Shown: positions 1 to 9,985, numbered from the stretch's first letter. The stretch is DNA of 64,000 nucleotides from Climacteris rufus (GCA_013398175.1 VZRZ01008742.1:71448-135447); one strand, 5' to 3'. Program-made: numbers and translations. Notes: a model not told the origin generated them from the letters alone.

Positions 1-2589
1 AGTCTCTGAGTCCCAATAAGAACTTTTTACCCTATTCTCCTAAAGGGCTGTAGGATGGATTAGCATTAACTTTTGGGCTCCTTTGCACTATTAGAGAGTT
101 TAAACTTGACATTTCCAGTCAGAGTTCATCCTCTGGGCTGTTCCCTGGTAGTACAATTGCCTTTCCTTGAACCAGTCAAAGAGCTGTGCTTTAACAGGCT
201 ATCAGGATAGTAACCAAACTCAAGTGTTGTTTGTCCAAAGTATTCAGGAGGAATCAATTGACAATGTTGCTTCTTTTCTGAATTGTTATCTTTTAACTGT
301 TAGTGTTGACAACCATAACAAAACACACTGTTTTGATAGGATTGTGCCAGCATCCTGCCTGGTAAAGGCCAGGGGAAAATGTAGAAGCATTTAACTGGAC
401 ACTACTGCAATTTCCCTTTAAAAAATATTTGTGAGTTTTACTCTTTGTTGCATTAGTTATGAGGTGACTAAATGAATATTAAAAAGTCTGTACATAAAAC
501 AAAATCAATTAAGAATTATCCAAAGAATGTAAATATATTTGATACTGTAATCTAGTTTGGAATAAATTCAAATTTGAATAAGAGATCTATTTTTCATTGA
601 GTATGCCCTGCACAGACATAAAAAATGCCAGTAAAACAGATGGCATAATGATTTTGGTAGCTTGACAGACTTACCCCGCTGCTTCATTTCTCTCTGTGTT
701 GACTTAGTCCCTTACATTCCAAAGATGGATAAATGTATTAATGTGTAGTTTACCACACAGGTCAGGGGATCTTTCTCATTTGACCTTGAAAACAAATGTT
801 CTGTCTGCTTTGCATGGATAATTCATAAGATTTAGTGGCTCATCTCTGTGTGTTTGGCCTTTAGAAATGTTGCTTCTCCAAATGTGTCGTTGTCTTCTGC
901 ACCAGTTAGGTACTGCGCTGTAGTTGAGAGCAGTAGTACTCATTTATGGGGCCAGACCTGTGGCTCATGGTGATTTCTTTAGCATGAAGACACAGTATGC
1001 TGCTCACATCATGAGTATCTCCCATTTTCATGAGTAGCAGGACATACTGTTTATATGTTCTTTGAACACAATCAAATCGTGTTGGTTGAAGAAAAATGTT
1101 TAATGTAATGTAGACAAAAATAAAATAGGTAATGAACGAACAACGATTCTTACAGAATTTTCCACTCATCAGTGAAATAACTGGATGTATATGCACATAT
1201 GTGTTTGTGTAGAATCACAGCTGAGAGAAAAAGGGCAAAGATAATAACATAGTCTGAATTGCTAACTGTTAGAAGTTTGTGTTAGCTGAATTACTACTCA
1301 ATGACATCTCTTAAGCAACAGTACTTCAGTACAGACAGGACAGAAAAAAAGTAAAATGAGAGAGTAAAAAATACAGGAATAAGGTCAGTTTTCTGGGTGA
1401 GACGATTTGGAAGATGTGACACCTCTAGTGAATATTGTACAATTTTTAGTGGGTAAACTTTGAAGATATTTCTGCTGAACTTCATACCTTCATGAGCTGC
1501 ACAATTCATGCTGGCTACAGGGTTAATAAAACAAAAAACTGACCCTGCTTCAGAGAGCTTGCAGTTAAGAGTAAGATAATTGACCATTTGAATACTATCA
1601 GGATACACCCCTCCACATCAGGAAGCAGTGAGACAGTATTGATCTGCTGGGTAAGCAGCAATCACATATCATCAGTAGCTTAGTAATTATTGAGTCTCTA
1701 GTCATCATAGTAAAATAAAGATTTAATATGGGACTGTGTCTGGGCATATACTCACGAAAACTAAACAAGTTGTTCAGCTCTGTTTTGCAGGACTATAATT
1801 TCTGTCTAGACAGGGAATATTTGTAAAGGTACATGGACAGGAACACTCATAATATTTTTTCTCAGACCAAATGAAATATGAAGTCCTTGTAAGGGCAATT
1901 CATGTTCTTGAAAGCACAGCTGCACAAAAAAACCCTCCGATTGGCACAAGATTTCACTTCCATAAAATTAGGCATTTACCATAACCTTCTGTTACTATTT
2001 CTTTTTCTCCTATCCCTTGTGCAAGTCTGTGTGCTGCTACATGGTGAGCTTCAACAACTGACACTAACTAAAAATAATATGGTAAGAAAAAAGCATAGAA
2101 TTTCAGCTCCATAAGGTCTCCAATCCGACCCTCGTGACACTACATACATGTTTGTGGCACCAGAGGAAAAGAGGCAAGAGATTGAAAAATGAGAGCTATC
2201 ACCTCTTAGGAGCAACACTAACTTTTTCTAGCTGAAAGAGTGCCGGGAATTGTGGTAGTAGAAAAGCTGTCCCCAGAAATAAGACAAATAATGATAACAG
2301 TGTATTGCACCCAATGAAGGGTGGTATTGATCTCGAGCTTATTGAATATTTGCCATTTCTGTAAGTCCTGGGCACACTAGCACCAGTAGTTGATTAGATA
2401 TTTTTAAGAGATCCTAAATAATTTAATCCTTTTTGTTTTATTGTGTCTATGCCTATTAAAAATATACTGAATATTGTGCATAACTATGTTCATAAGAGAA
2501 GAGTAGTAGGATAACCACTGAGATTTAATTAATTTTATGGAGAGATAACAATTTTTAGTTGACAGCCAAGTTAAGAAAGATATACTTGA
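1..2589. other. AT-rich non-coding DNA, no gene seen
   Basis: I see no recognisable gene, RNA or mobile element here. The open frames are short (the longest about 100 codons on the minus strand near 1294-1608) and have no domain motifs. The composition is that of ordinary avian intergenic or intronic DNA. Confidence 0.6.
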
Positions 2590-3375
2590 CTGGAACAATC
2601 TGAGACCAGGAATGTATTTTGTCCGTATGCTGGCAGGGAAAAGTGGCATACTGCGCTGCAGGGATTTGGGAAACATCCTGTCCCACCAGGCCCAGACACC
2701 TACAAGAGCAGAGTCCCCAGTGTCCATGAGCAGCATGAACAAACTGTCTGTGCTACATGCATTTGCTCCAACTGCCAAAGAGGAGCCTTCATCTGAGCCT
2801 TTTCTCTCTCTTTCTTGTACCTATGCTGAAGCTGCTTCAAAGGGCAGGCAGTCTGTGTCTGTACTCTGCAATTTAGGCACAACTTTTAGAGTTCTTTGTG
2901 CCTTGCAGTAGAATGTCCCTGTTATGTTCAGTCCCCAAAGATGTGCCCACTGAGAGGAAAAGAAATGTCACCTGTGGGACCTTCTGTCTTTTTTGGTGAG
3001 TCAAAGTCAACCACCTCCTGCATCTGAGCCCAAAGAGCAGGTACCCTGGCACCCTGGTGCACTGCCATTGTGCAGGTACCAGCATCCAACAAATGCACCA
3101 AACCCACAGCCAGACCACAGGAGCTGCAGAGGTCTTCTAAACTGAATATGAGAGTACATTCTATTTCATCTGCATGTGCTTGGAGAAGAGTGTATTCAAA
3201 TTCTTGAACAGCATGGCCAAGTAAGGTTTGTCCACTGTTCCCCCCCATGCCCTTTCCAAAGTATGAATCCAAACAAAAGGGGTAGTACTTTTGGCAAGTA
3301 ATTTCTCCCACTCTTCCCTTTCTCTTCCCACTCCCCTCCCAGCTGACACAGAGTGACTATAGGGGGCAATGCAAC
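2590..3375. other. GC-richer block with overlapping open frames on both strands, unidentified
   Basis: This stretch is clearly richer in G+C than the AT-rich DNA on both sides. It carries several overlapping open frames of 60-127 codons on both strands (for example plus 2612-2911 and minus 2928-3311). Open frames on both strands at once are expected from high GC and scarce stop triplets, so they do not show coding. I see no transmembrane segment, zinc-finger pattern or retroviral motif that I can name, no LTR-like ends and no CR1 tail. It may be an old unrecognised repeat, a retrocopy remnant or a conserved non-coding block. A gene is possible but unsupported. Confidence 0.3.
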
Positions 3376-5489
3376 CTCACCATACACTTAGAGCCTCTGT
3401 ACATTGGTTACATGTCACATTAATAGGCAGAAACATTCAAGAATCAGTTTTTACTTCTTGCTCTTGAATAGTTTGTGTCATGACAGAGGTAAAATATATT
3501 GTTACCTGGCCTCCATAAAGTGTAACGTTTTAACTTCAGATAAGCTTTTACTAGTTAGATATTTTTTGTTTGTAAGTGAAAGTTAATAAATAGTGATTTT
3601 ATTCCAAACCACTAATTCAAATTAAAATCTAAAATAAAAGGAGACATAAAAACCAAACTAAGGTAATCTTGAAATTCATTTGACATTGATCTAAACAGAA
3701 CTGCTCCAAGTCTGTATGTATCTCATATTCATGTAATTCAATCTATATGCCTGTCAATATTTCTGCTGCAGTTTAATTTCTTCAAATCAGCTTCTTTCTC
3801 ACTTAGTGCAGACTTCCAGAAGTTAGTCTAGTTTACAATACTTAAATGATATTCTTACATTTCCCAATATTTTTGTGAAAAAAAATTTATATATTAAAAA
3901 TCCTGAATGAAAACGCAATTGTCATAACAACAAAAATATACATATATTAAATTGGTTGCATTTTTCCTACATTGATGTGCACTTCACAGTAAGCAAGCAA
4001 AAAATGTTAGCAGTGATAATTGCCAGCCCTTCTTGTTCATAGGCGTAAAATTGTGTATCTGAGCTTTCCTTACTCAACCTTCCTGCTTTCTGTAAAAGAA
4101 TAGTTAGAAGGTGTAGAGCTGAACTTCTGTTATAGAAAAGCTGTTGTTACAGACTATTTTCTATAATTTTAATTTTGTGTCATTATAATTTTTGACAGTT
4201 ACTGTTTACCAGAGTTTCCCTGAAGCAAAAATGATTTAATGTTCAACACGCACATTAAAATGTGTTCTATTTTTATATGTTAAAACTGATAGAATTATAA
4301 TTTAAGCAGAAATCTGTGCTTAACAGTGCAGCACATAGAATCTCCAAACACAGATGAAACTGAAACTTCTATTTGAAAGGAAAACAAAGGCAGAAGTAAA
4401 GTGCCTTAATAATTACAGTTAGAGTTATGTGATATTTTTGTAATGAAATTCAAATCTGGGTGAAGATAAAGTGGTGTGGGTTTTGTTGTAGAAGCAAGGC
4501 ATAGTTTGAAACGTGGGCTTTCACTTTTGCTGACTTAATATTGACTTTATATTGGCTCATAACCAAACCCATAATTTTCAGTAAAAGTTCCATTTCAATT
4601 TTCTCATCCATTCAAAATCAGACCTGACTACTAAGGAGAGTAAGATTCTAGAGGAAAGACCACCGACTTCACTGAATGCTGAAAATTCTTAGTTTCTAAT
4701 CCTCTAATGTGAGCACTTCAGGTTTACTCAATAGCTTACTGACCTTTACTTAGCCATGTACACATTTCAGTGGGAATTTTCAATGCTTTTTCACTAAAAA
4801 TCGTGTTCAACAATATTTCCTGATCATTAAGACCTGTGTACCTAAAGCATAGACCAAGAACATCTTCTACAAGACATGAATACAAATCTATACCATTTCA
4901 CAACTGCTTTCTTTCTGTCATTTGCCAGATTCATATGAAATCCGGTTTTAATAACTCCTGGTATTGGATGTTTCTGGTGAGTGTGATCGGTTGCTTCTGT
5001 ATGGTGGTGTTAGGATTTGATCCTTCCTTTCCTCTCTTTGTACAAGGGGAATGCTCAAAACTAGACTAGGAAATACTCAATTGAGATTGATGGTCCATGT
5101 CTATCCACAAAAATAAAACAAAAAAATCCCCAAAAGCTGAAAAATTGATTTTATGACTTTGAAGGGAGAAGGGAATAGTTGCTCATCTGAGTACTTGTAG
5201 GGGCAAAATAATGAAAAAGAACAAAAGCTGTCAAACCAAAACCATAGTTATATACTCACCATGGAAAAATATTCCAACAGTTACACAGAATTTCACCTTG
5301 TTCTTTATTTTATATTTTGCTAAATATTTTAGAAGCAGAGCAGCACTAGCAAATTTTGTAGTCTTTTACAAGGGAAGTGCTGAGTAATTTGATAGACTCA
5401 TGTAAAAATGGAAAATAATTTAATGCAGATAGCAGAATATATACCAGAATAAAGTGTGGAATAGAAGAGACATTTGCAGGAAGATGATA
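3376..5489. other. AT-rich non-coding DNA, no gene seen
   Basis: Nothing recognisable. Only short open frames (77 codons or fewer) and short A/T runs are present. No repeat family could be assigned. Confidence 0.6.
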
Positions 5490-6070
5490 TAGACCAATGA
5501 TGGCTGGAAATTTTCTGATGTGGTGTCTGTTTTTAAATTAGGACCAAAAAGAGATCTTGGGAATTAAGACCATTGAACTTCACCTCGCTTCTGGGGAAAC
5601 TGATTGAGAGTCTAATTAAGGACAGAATAGTTTAGCATATGGATAAGTATAACCTAATAGGGTCAAATCTGCACGGTGTTGGTAAAGGGAAGCATAGTTC
5701 TCTAACCTACTAAAGTGCTTTGGAAAAGTTAATAAATTAGAAGTGACTGGTGAACACAATTTATTTGGATTTTCAAAAAATTCATGATATGGTCCTTCAT
5801 AAAAGACTATTAAGGGGAAAATATAACTCAGTTAAGGGGCAAAACTTCACAATGGACTAAAAACTGAATAAATGATGTAAAAAAACTTACACTGAAAGTC
5901 TTCTCCTATGAATGTAAAGAGGTTAATAGTAGGATGCTCTGAAGGTTCACACTGGAGTCAGTGTTACTTAATATTATTTTTAATTATTTGGAAATGATAT
6001 CTGCTAAAACTGTCATTAAACATTAACTAATCAAGTCGAGAAGACTGTGAGACTAAGAGAGATTGGTTAA
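5490..6070 (+). mobile_element. Ancient, decayed CR1-superfamily LINE reverse-transcriptase fragment
   Basis: Read on the plus strand with frame changes, this interval shows an ordered series of LINE RT blocks. A DxWKxxDVVxxFK block starts near 5499. A GN-x-RPLNFTSLLGKLIE-like block lies near 5567-5615. It is followed by LIKDRI, then a HMDKYNLIGSN-like block near 5637-5670. Next comes a motif A-like LDFQKxxD followed by HKRLL near 5764-5810, which keeps the catalytic Asp. Finally a VLLNIIFNxLE-like stretch lies near 5962-5992. These are the order and spacing of the CR1/L3 RT fingers and palm. There are many stops and at least three frame changes, and I could not locate the FADD box. The DRIxKHxDKYNLI wording resembles old reptile-type CR1 rather than the young avian copy next door. 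The 5' end, 3' UTR and tail are missing. The boundaries are approximate. Confidence 0.72.
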
Positions 6071-6561
6071 ATTGAAAACACATACATTTTACTTTGGATA
6101 AGTATAAATGTTGGTACTCATTTTATGGGTTATTTTCAGTTCCTGCACCATATTATACAACATTATATTCTAGTGAAAATAATTTATCTGCTTTCTGAGC
6201 AAGGATACCATAGATATCCCTGCAGCAACCATGTGAAATGATTTGCTCTCTCTAGGTATAGGAGTAGACAGGGTTACATGAGAATGAGGAATTCCCATCT
6301 GTCAGGTCACTGGACCTTTTCCTCAGGCTAACCAGGCTGCATGGCCAGAACAAGAGCTGTGTTTATCATAAAATATAAAAATCCTCCTTCATAAATACTT
6401 AAAAAGTATGTCCTATTCTTGTCAGATCTTGCTGGAGTGTCTATGTTTTTTAGGCACTCTTAATTGTAGCACTGACACTGCTGCCTACTGTCATGTGCAG
6501 CCCAGAAACTTGTACACCCACCACTGGTGTTCTTTGGAAATTCTTGCCTGTTACTTCTCTA
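6071..6561. other. Spacer between two LINE fragments, nothing recognised
   Basis: About 490 bp of AT-rich sequence separates the ancient LINE fragment from the 5' truncation point of the younger CR1. I see no gene and no repeat I can name. The first few codons of the open frame beginning at 6527 are probably host flank rather than CR1. Confidence 0.5.
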
Positions 6562-7348
6562 TACCTTATTCTATAAGCAGCTAGAGAATGTTTCAGGGTC
6601 ACCAGCCCTTGTTCTTGTAGGTGACTTTAACCTACCAGACATCTGCTGGGAACTTAATACAGCAGAAAAGAGGCAGTCCAGGAAGTTCTTGGAGTGTGTG
6701 GAGGACAATTTTCTGTTGCAGCTGGTGTGTGAGCCCACCAGGGGAGGGACTACACTAGACTTATTCTTTGCAAATAGTGACGGGTTGGTGGGAGATGTAG
6801 TGGTTGGAGGACGATTGGGGCATAGTGACCATGAAATTATTGAGTTCTCCATATTTGGTGAAAAGAGGATGAACATCAATAAGACCTTTACACTGGACTT
6901 CAGGAGGGCTGACTTTAACTTATTTAGGAGACTTATTCAGACAGTTCCTCGGGAAACAGCTCTTAAACACAAAGGAGTACAGGAAAGGTGGGCATACTTC
7001 AAAACAGAGATGTTAAGGGCACAGGAACTGACTGTTCCTGTGCGATGAAAGATGAGTTGACAAGGCAAACATCCATCCTGGATGGACAATGAGGTTTTGA
7101 AGGAACTCAGGAATAAAAAGAGCATGTATCATCTTTGGAAGGAGGGCCAGGTCTCTCAGGTAGTATTTGAGGAGGTTGCTAGGGCATGTAGGAAAAAAAA
7201 TTAGGGAGGCCAAAGCTCAGTTTGAACTTAATTTGGCAACCCTTGTAAAAGATAAAAAAAATGTTTTTATAAATATATTAATAACAAAAGGAAGGGTAAG
7301 ACTGACCTTTGTTGCCTACTGGATGCAGAAGGGAATTTAGTAACTGCA
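6562..7348 (+). pseudogene. CR1 ORF2 remnant, endonuclease C-terminal half and linker
   Basis: The frame runs from about 6562 into a stop at 7046-7048 and corresponds to the C-terminal part of the APE-type endonuclease that nicks target DNA for CR1 retrotransposition. GDFN followed by LPDICW (6620-6649) and SDHE (6824-6835) are the conserved endonuclease motifs that remain. The N-terminal catalytic residues are absent because of the 5' truncation. The ATG at 6527 is not a genuine start: it lies in flanking DNA. After the first stop the CR1 reading continues. A second TGA at 7058-7060 stands where family members usually have Trp. A run of eight A at 7193-7200 shifts the frame by +1, and a second run of eight A at 7254-7261 shifts it back, so the frame is restored before the LTR insertion at 7354/7355. 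No function is expected. Confidence 0.9.
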
Positions 7349-7354
7349 GATGAG
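7349..7354 (+). repeat. Left copy of 6-bp target-site duplication (GATGAG)
   Basis: GATGAG stands immediately before the TG of the solo LTR and recurs exactly after its terminal CA at 7659-7664. The sequence belongs to the CR1 ORF2 and is present twice only because of the LTR integration. Confidence 0.9.
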
Positions 7355-7658
7355 TGTTGCCCGGAGTTTTGCAGTTCTACGATGTTTTCATTTTTCCGTA
7401 ACAGTTTCTCATGCACTTTCTGTAAACATAGCCATGTTTTTCTAACTGTGTTCTATTGTTTGCATTCCTTTCTCATGGGCGGAGATGTTTGATGGATTTT
7501 TCCTTTGACCAGTGTGATTGGGGGGTGGCAATTTCTCCCTCCAATCCAATCTGGTTTCTAAGAAGAGATATAAATAAAGTCCAGGGTCTCTCAGCCCCCT
7601 TTCTGGGCTACTCTCTCCAACAGGTGTCTGCATGTTTCTTTCGTGTCCAAGTGTGACA
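7355..7658 (+). mobile_element. Solo LTR of an endogenous retrovirus inserted in the CR1 ORF2
   Basis: This 304-bp unit begins TGTTGCC and ends GTGTGACA, so it has the TG...CA ends of retroviral LTRs and short imperfect inverted termini (TGT/ACA). It is bracketed by perfect 6-bp direct repeats (GATGAG). It interrupts the CR1 coding sequence: the CR1 codons before 7349 continue directly from 7665 once the insertion is discounted. Inside are a TATA box (TATAAATA, 7569-7576) overlapping an AATAAA polyadenylation signal (7573-7578), with about 80 bp of R-U5-type sequence downstream. The signals place the LTR on the plus strand. No internal viral genes are present, so recombination between two LTRs has left one. 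A 6-bp duplication is typical of ERVK/betaretrovirus-like and alpharetrovirus-like elements. I cannot name the family. Confidence 0.9.
7569..7578 (+). promoter_or_regulatory. LTR TATA box overlapping polyadenylation signal
   Basis: TATAAATA (7569-7576) overlaps AATAAA (7573-7578). In compact retroviral LTRs these mark the core promoter and the poly(A) signal. Initiation would be expected about 25-30 bp downstream, near 7600, which is upstream of the ATG at 7632. Activity is not shown. Confidence 0.65.
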
Positions 7659-7664
7659 GATGAG
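7659..7664 (+). repeat. Right copy of 6-bp target-site duplication (GATGAG)
   Basis: Exact repeat of 7349-7354, directly after the LTR terminal CA. It encodes the Asp-Glu of the ORF2 sequence that resumes here. Confidence 0.9.
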
Positions 7665-9278
7665 GAAAAGGCGGAAGTGCTTAATGACTTCTTTGCCTCG
7701 GTCTTTATGGGAAGGATGGATGGTCCTCAGGATAGTTGTCCTTCTGGGCTAGTAGATGGTGTTAGTGAGCAGAGTGGTCCCCCTGCTATCCAGAAGGAGG
7801 TAGTCAGGGAACTACTGAGCTGCTTGGATAGTCATAAATCTATGGGACCAGATTGGATCCATCCCAGGGTGATGAGAGAGTTGTTACATGAGCTTGCAAA
7901 GCCACTCTCCATCATTTACCAACAGTCCTGGCTCACTGGTGAGGTTCCAGATGACTGGAAGCTGGCTGATGTGACTCCCATTTATAAAAAAGGTAAAAAG
8001 GAGCATCCTGGTAATTACAGGCCAGTTAGCCTGACCTCTGTACCTGGTAGGGTGATGGAACAGTTTATAATGGGTGCCATTATGCAGCACCTGCAGGATG
8101 GCCAGGGGATCAGACCTAGCCAGCATGGATTTAGGAGGGGTAGGTCATGTTTGACCAACCTGGTCTCCTTTTATGACCAGGTGACCCTCCTGGTGGATGC
8201 GGCAAACGCCGTGGATGTTGTCTATTTAGACTTTGACACTGTTTCCCATAGCATCCTCCTGGAAAAGCTGGCAGCCCACAGCTTGGACAGGAGCACTCTT
8301 TGCTGGGTCAAGAATTGGCTGGGTGGCTGGGCTCAGAGAGTGGTTCTGAATGGAGCTGCATCCAGCTGGCAACCTGTCACTAGTGGTGTTCCTCAGGGGT
8401 CTGTGCTGGGACCAGTTCTGTTTAATATTTTTGTTGATGATATGGATGAGGAAATGGAGTCTTTCAACAGTAAATTTGCAGATGACACTAAGCTAGGAGC
8501 GTGTGTTGATCTGTTGGAAGGTAGGAGGGCTCTGCAGAGGGACTTGGATAGGCTGGATGCATGGGCAAAGTCCAGTAAGATGAAGTGCAATAAGTCCAAG
8601 TGCCGAGTCCTGCATTTTGGTCACAAAAACCGTCTGTAACGCTATAAGCTGGGGACAGAGTGGCTGGACAGTGCCTAGGCAGAAAGGGACCTGGGGATAT
8701 TGGTCGACAATCGACTCAACATGAACCAGCAGTGTTCCTTGGTAGCCAAAAAGGCCAGTGGCATCCTGGCCTGTATCAGGAATAGTGTGGCCAGCAGGAC
8801 CAGGGAAGTCATTCTTCCCTTGTACCTGGCAGTGGTGAGGCCACAACTTGAATACTGTGTCCAGTTCTGGGCCCCTCAGTACAGGAAGGACATTGAGACG
8901 CTTGAATGTGTCCAGAGGAGGGCAACAAGGCTGGTGAAGGGCTTGGAATACAAGCCATATGAGGAATGACTGAGGGAGCTGGGGTTGTTTAGCCTGGAGA
9001 AAAGGAGACACAGAGGTGACCTTATCACTCTCTACAACTTCCTGAAAGGTAGTTGTAGTCAGGTGGGGGTTGGTCTCTTTTTCCAGGCAACAACTGACAG
9101 AGCAAGAGGACACAGTCTTAAGCTGCGCCAAGGTAAATATAAGTTGGATATTAGGAAAAAATTTTTTACAGAAAGAGTGATAAAATATTGGAATGGTCTG
9201 CCTGGAGAGGTGGTGGAGTCACCATCTCTGGACGTGTTTAAGAAAAGATTGGATGTGGCACTCGGTGCCATGGTTTAG
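7659..9278 (+). pseudogene. CR1 ORF2 remnant, reverse transcriptase and C-terminal region
   Basis: This is the RT part of CR1 ORF2, which copies the element's RNA at a nicked target. All of it lies in one frame, with stops at 8637-8639 (TAA), 8676-8678 (TAG) and 8967-8969 (TGA), and the natural end at 9276-9278. Visible RT blocks are KSMGPDWIHP, a DWKLADVTPIYKKG block, NYRPVSLTSVPG, QHGFRRGRS, motif A (LDF-D, 8226-8237), SGVPQGSVLGP and the catalytic FADD (8475-8486). Downstream, the SRTREVILPLYLAVVRPQLE and RRATRLVKGLE stretches and the block after 8985 are the usual CR1 C-terminal region. Motif A lacks four residues compared with the family form LDFxKAFD. The 335-codon open frame 7632-8639 starts at an ATG supplied by the LTR, not by CR1. 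The sequence is otherwise well preserved, suggesting a relatively young copy. Confidence 0.93.
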
Positions 9279-9377
9279 TTTAGTTTTTCTGAGATGATGG
9301 GGCAAGGGTTGGACTCGATGACCTTGAAGGTCTCTTCCAACCTGGAGATTCTGTGATTCTGTGTCATTCTGTGATTC
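9279..9377 (+). repeat. CR1 3' UTR and TGATTCT-type tail
   Basis: After the ORF2 stop comes the short CR1 3' UTR. It includes the characteristic TTGGACTCGATGACC and AAGGTCTCTTCCAACCT segments (about 9309-9345), with a small self-complementary stretch (GACCTTGAAGGTC). It ends in TGATTCTG-like units at about 9350-9377. The CR1 reverse transcriptase recognises this conserved end during target-primed reverse transcription. Confidence 0.9.
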
Positions 9378-9927
9378 TCAGCACTCTCAATCCCATCTCT
9401 TCTTTATGAAGTGTCAGTAGGAACAACATTAAATCCTGCTTCTCCTTTAGGTATGAATGTCCCTACTAGATGTCACTTACTTTTAAAGAGGATCAGGAAC
9501 CCTCACCTGTTCAGGTTAATTCATAAATGACTGAGCAAATTTGATCTGGAGGTTGGGCTTTGAGTTTGGTTGGGGTTTTATAGTTTGCTTTACTTTTTTC
9601 CTACTGTCTTTTGTACACTGCATTAAATTTTGCATCAGATTATTTAAAACACTACCCACTGAGGGACTAAAGTAGCATGTGGTAAGACTATGACCTTATA
9701 TGGAGCATACAATATGTGATATACTCAGTTCATGGTGTGCTGCAGATTTCACATCCACTCCATCTAAACTGAAGCCCAATCTTTTTTTTTTTTAATAGTT
9801 AAACAGTGAGAGCTACCAGATGATAGCTCCTTTCAAACTGAAATGGGTTCATCTAGTTTTGGTATAAGCACAATGAAGAACTTTTGTGTTGCTTTCTATG
9901 ATGCTTCTCAAAAAAAAAAAAAAAACT

Positions 9928-9985
9928 TGTTTTAAATTTTTTACTGGGGAAAAAANTGTTTTACAATTTTTACTGGGGCAAAAAA
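9928..9985 (+). repeat. 29-bp imperfect tandem duplication with an ambiguous base at the junction
   Basis: Copy 1 (9928-9955) and copy 2 (9957-9985) both run TGTTTTA, then an A/T run, then TTACTGGGG followed by A-rich sequence. A single N at 9956 separates them. It may be a genuine short tandem duplication or an unresolved assembly site next to the A16 run at 9910-9925. Confidence 0.7.

Larger units (their letters stand above)
6562..9377 (+). mobile_element. 5'-truncated CR1 LINE (non-LTR retrotransposon) split by a solo LTR
   Basis: This is a CR1 element missing ORF1 and the N-terminal half of the ORF2 endonuclease. In order it contains the endonuclease C-terminal half (GDFN at 6620-6631, SDH at 6824-6832) and a linker. 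A foreign 304-bp LTR plus a 6-bp target duplication follows (7355-7664). Then come the RT (SGVPQGS near 8379, FADD at 8475-8486), the C-terminal region ending with TAG at 9276-9278, and a 3' UTR of about 100 bp. The tail consists of TGATTCT-type units at about 9350-9377. CR1 copies are normally 5'-truncated, insert without clear long target duplications and end in such octamer-like tails, and this one fits. Once the 310-bp insertion is discounted, the endonuclease and RT frames agree. The coding region is inactivated by stops and indels described separately. The 5' boundary is uncertain by about 20 bp. Confidence 0.95.

Noticed and set aside
1205..1240. AGAATCACAG near a possible reverse CR1 tail
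   Set aside because: The following sequence does not continue into the CR1 3' UTR on the minus strand.
6527..6561. ATG at 6527 as the start of an endonuclease gene
   Set aside because: The codons before about 6562 do not resemble CR1 ORF2. The element is 5'-truncated and the ATG lies in flanking DNA.
7442..7656. Open frames on both strands within 7442-7656
   Set aside because: They lie inside the solo LTR, which is non-coding.
8493..9131. Minus-strand open frame of 212 codons
   Set aside because: It is antisense to the CR1 RT C-terminal region, which is clearly coded on the plus strand. It has no motif of its own.
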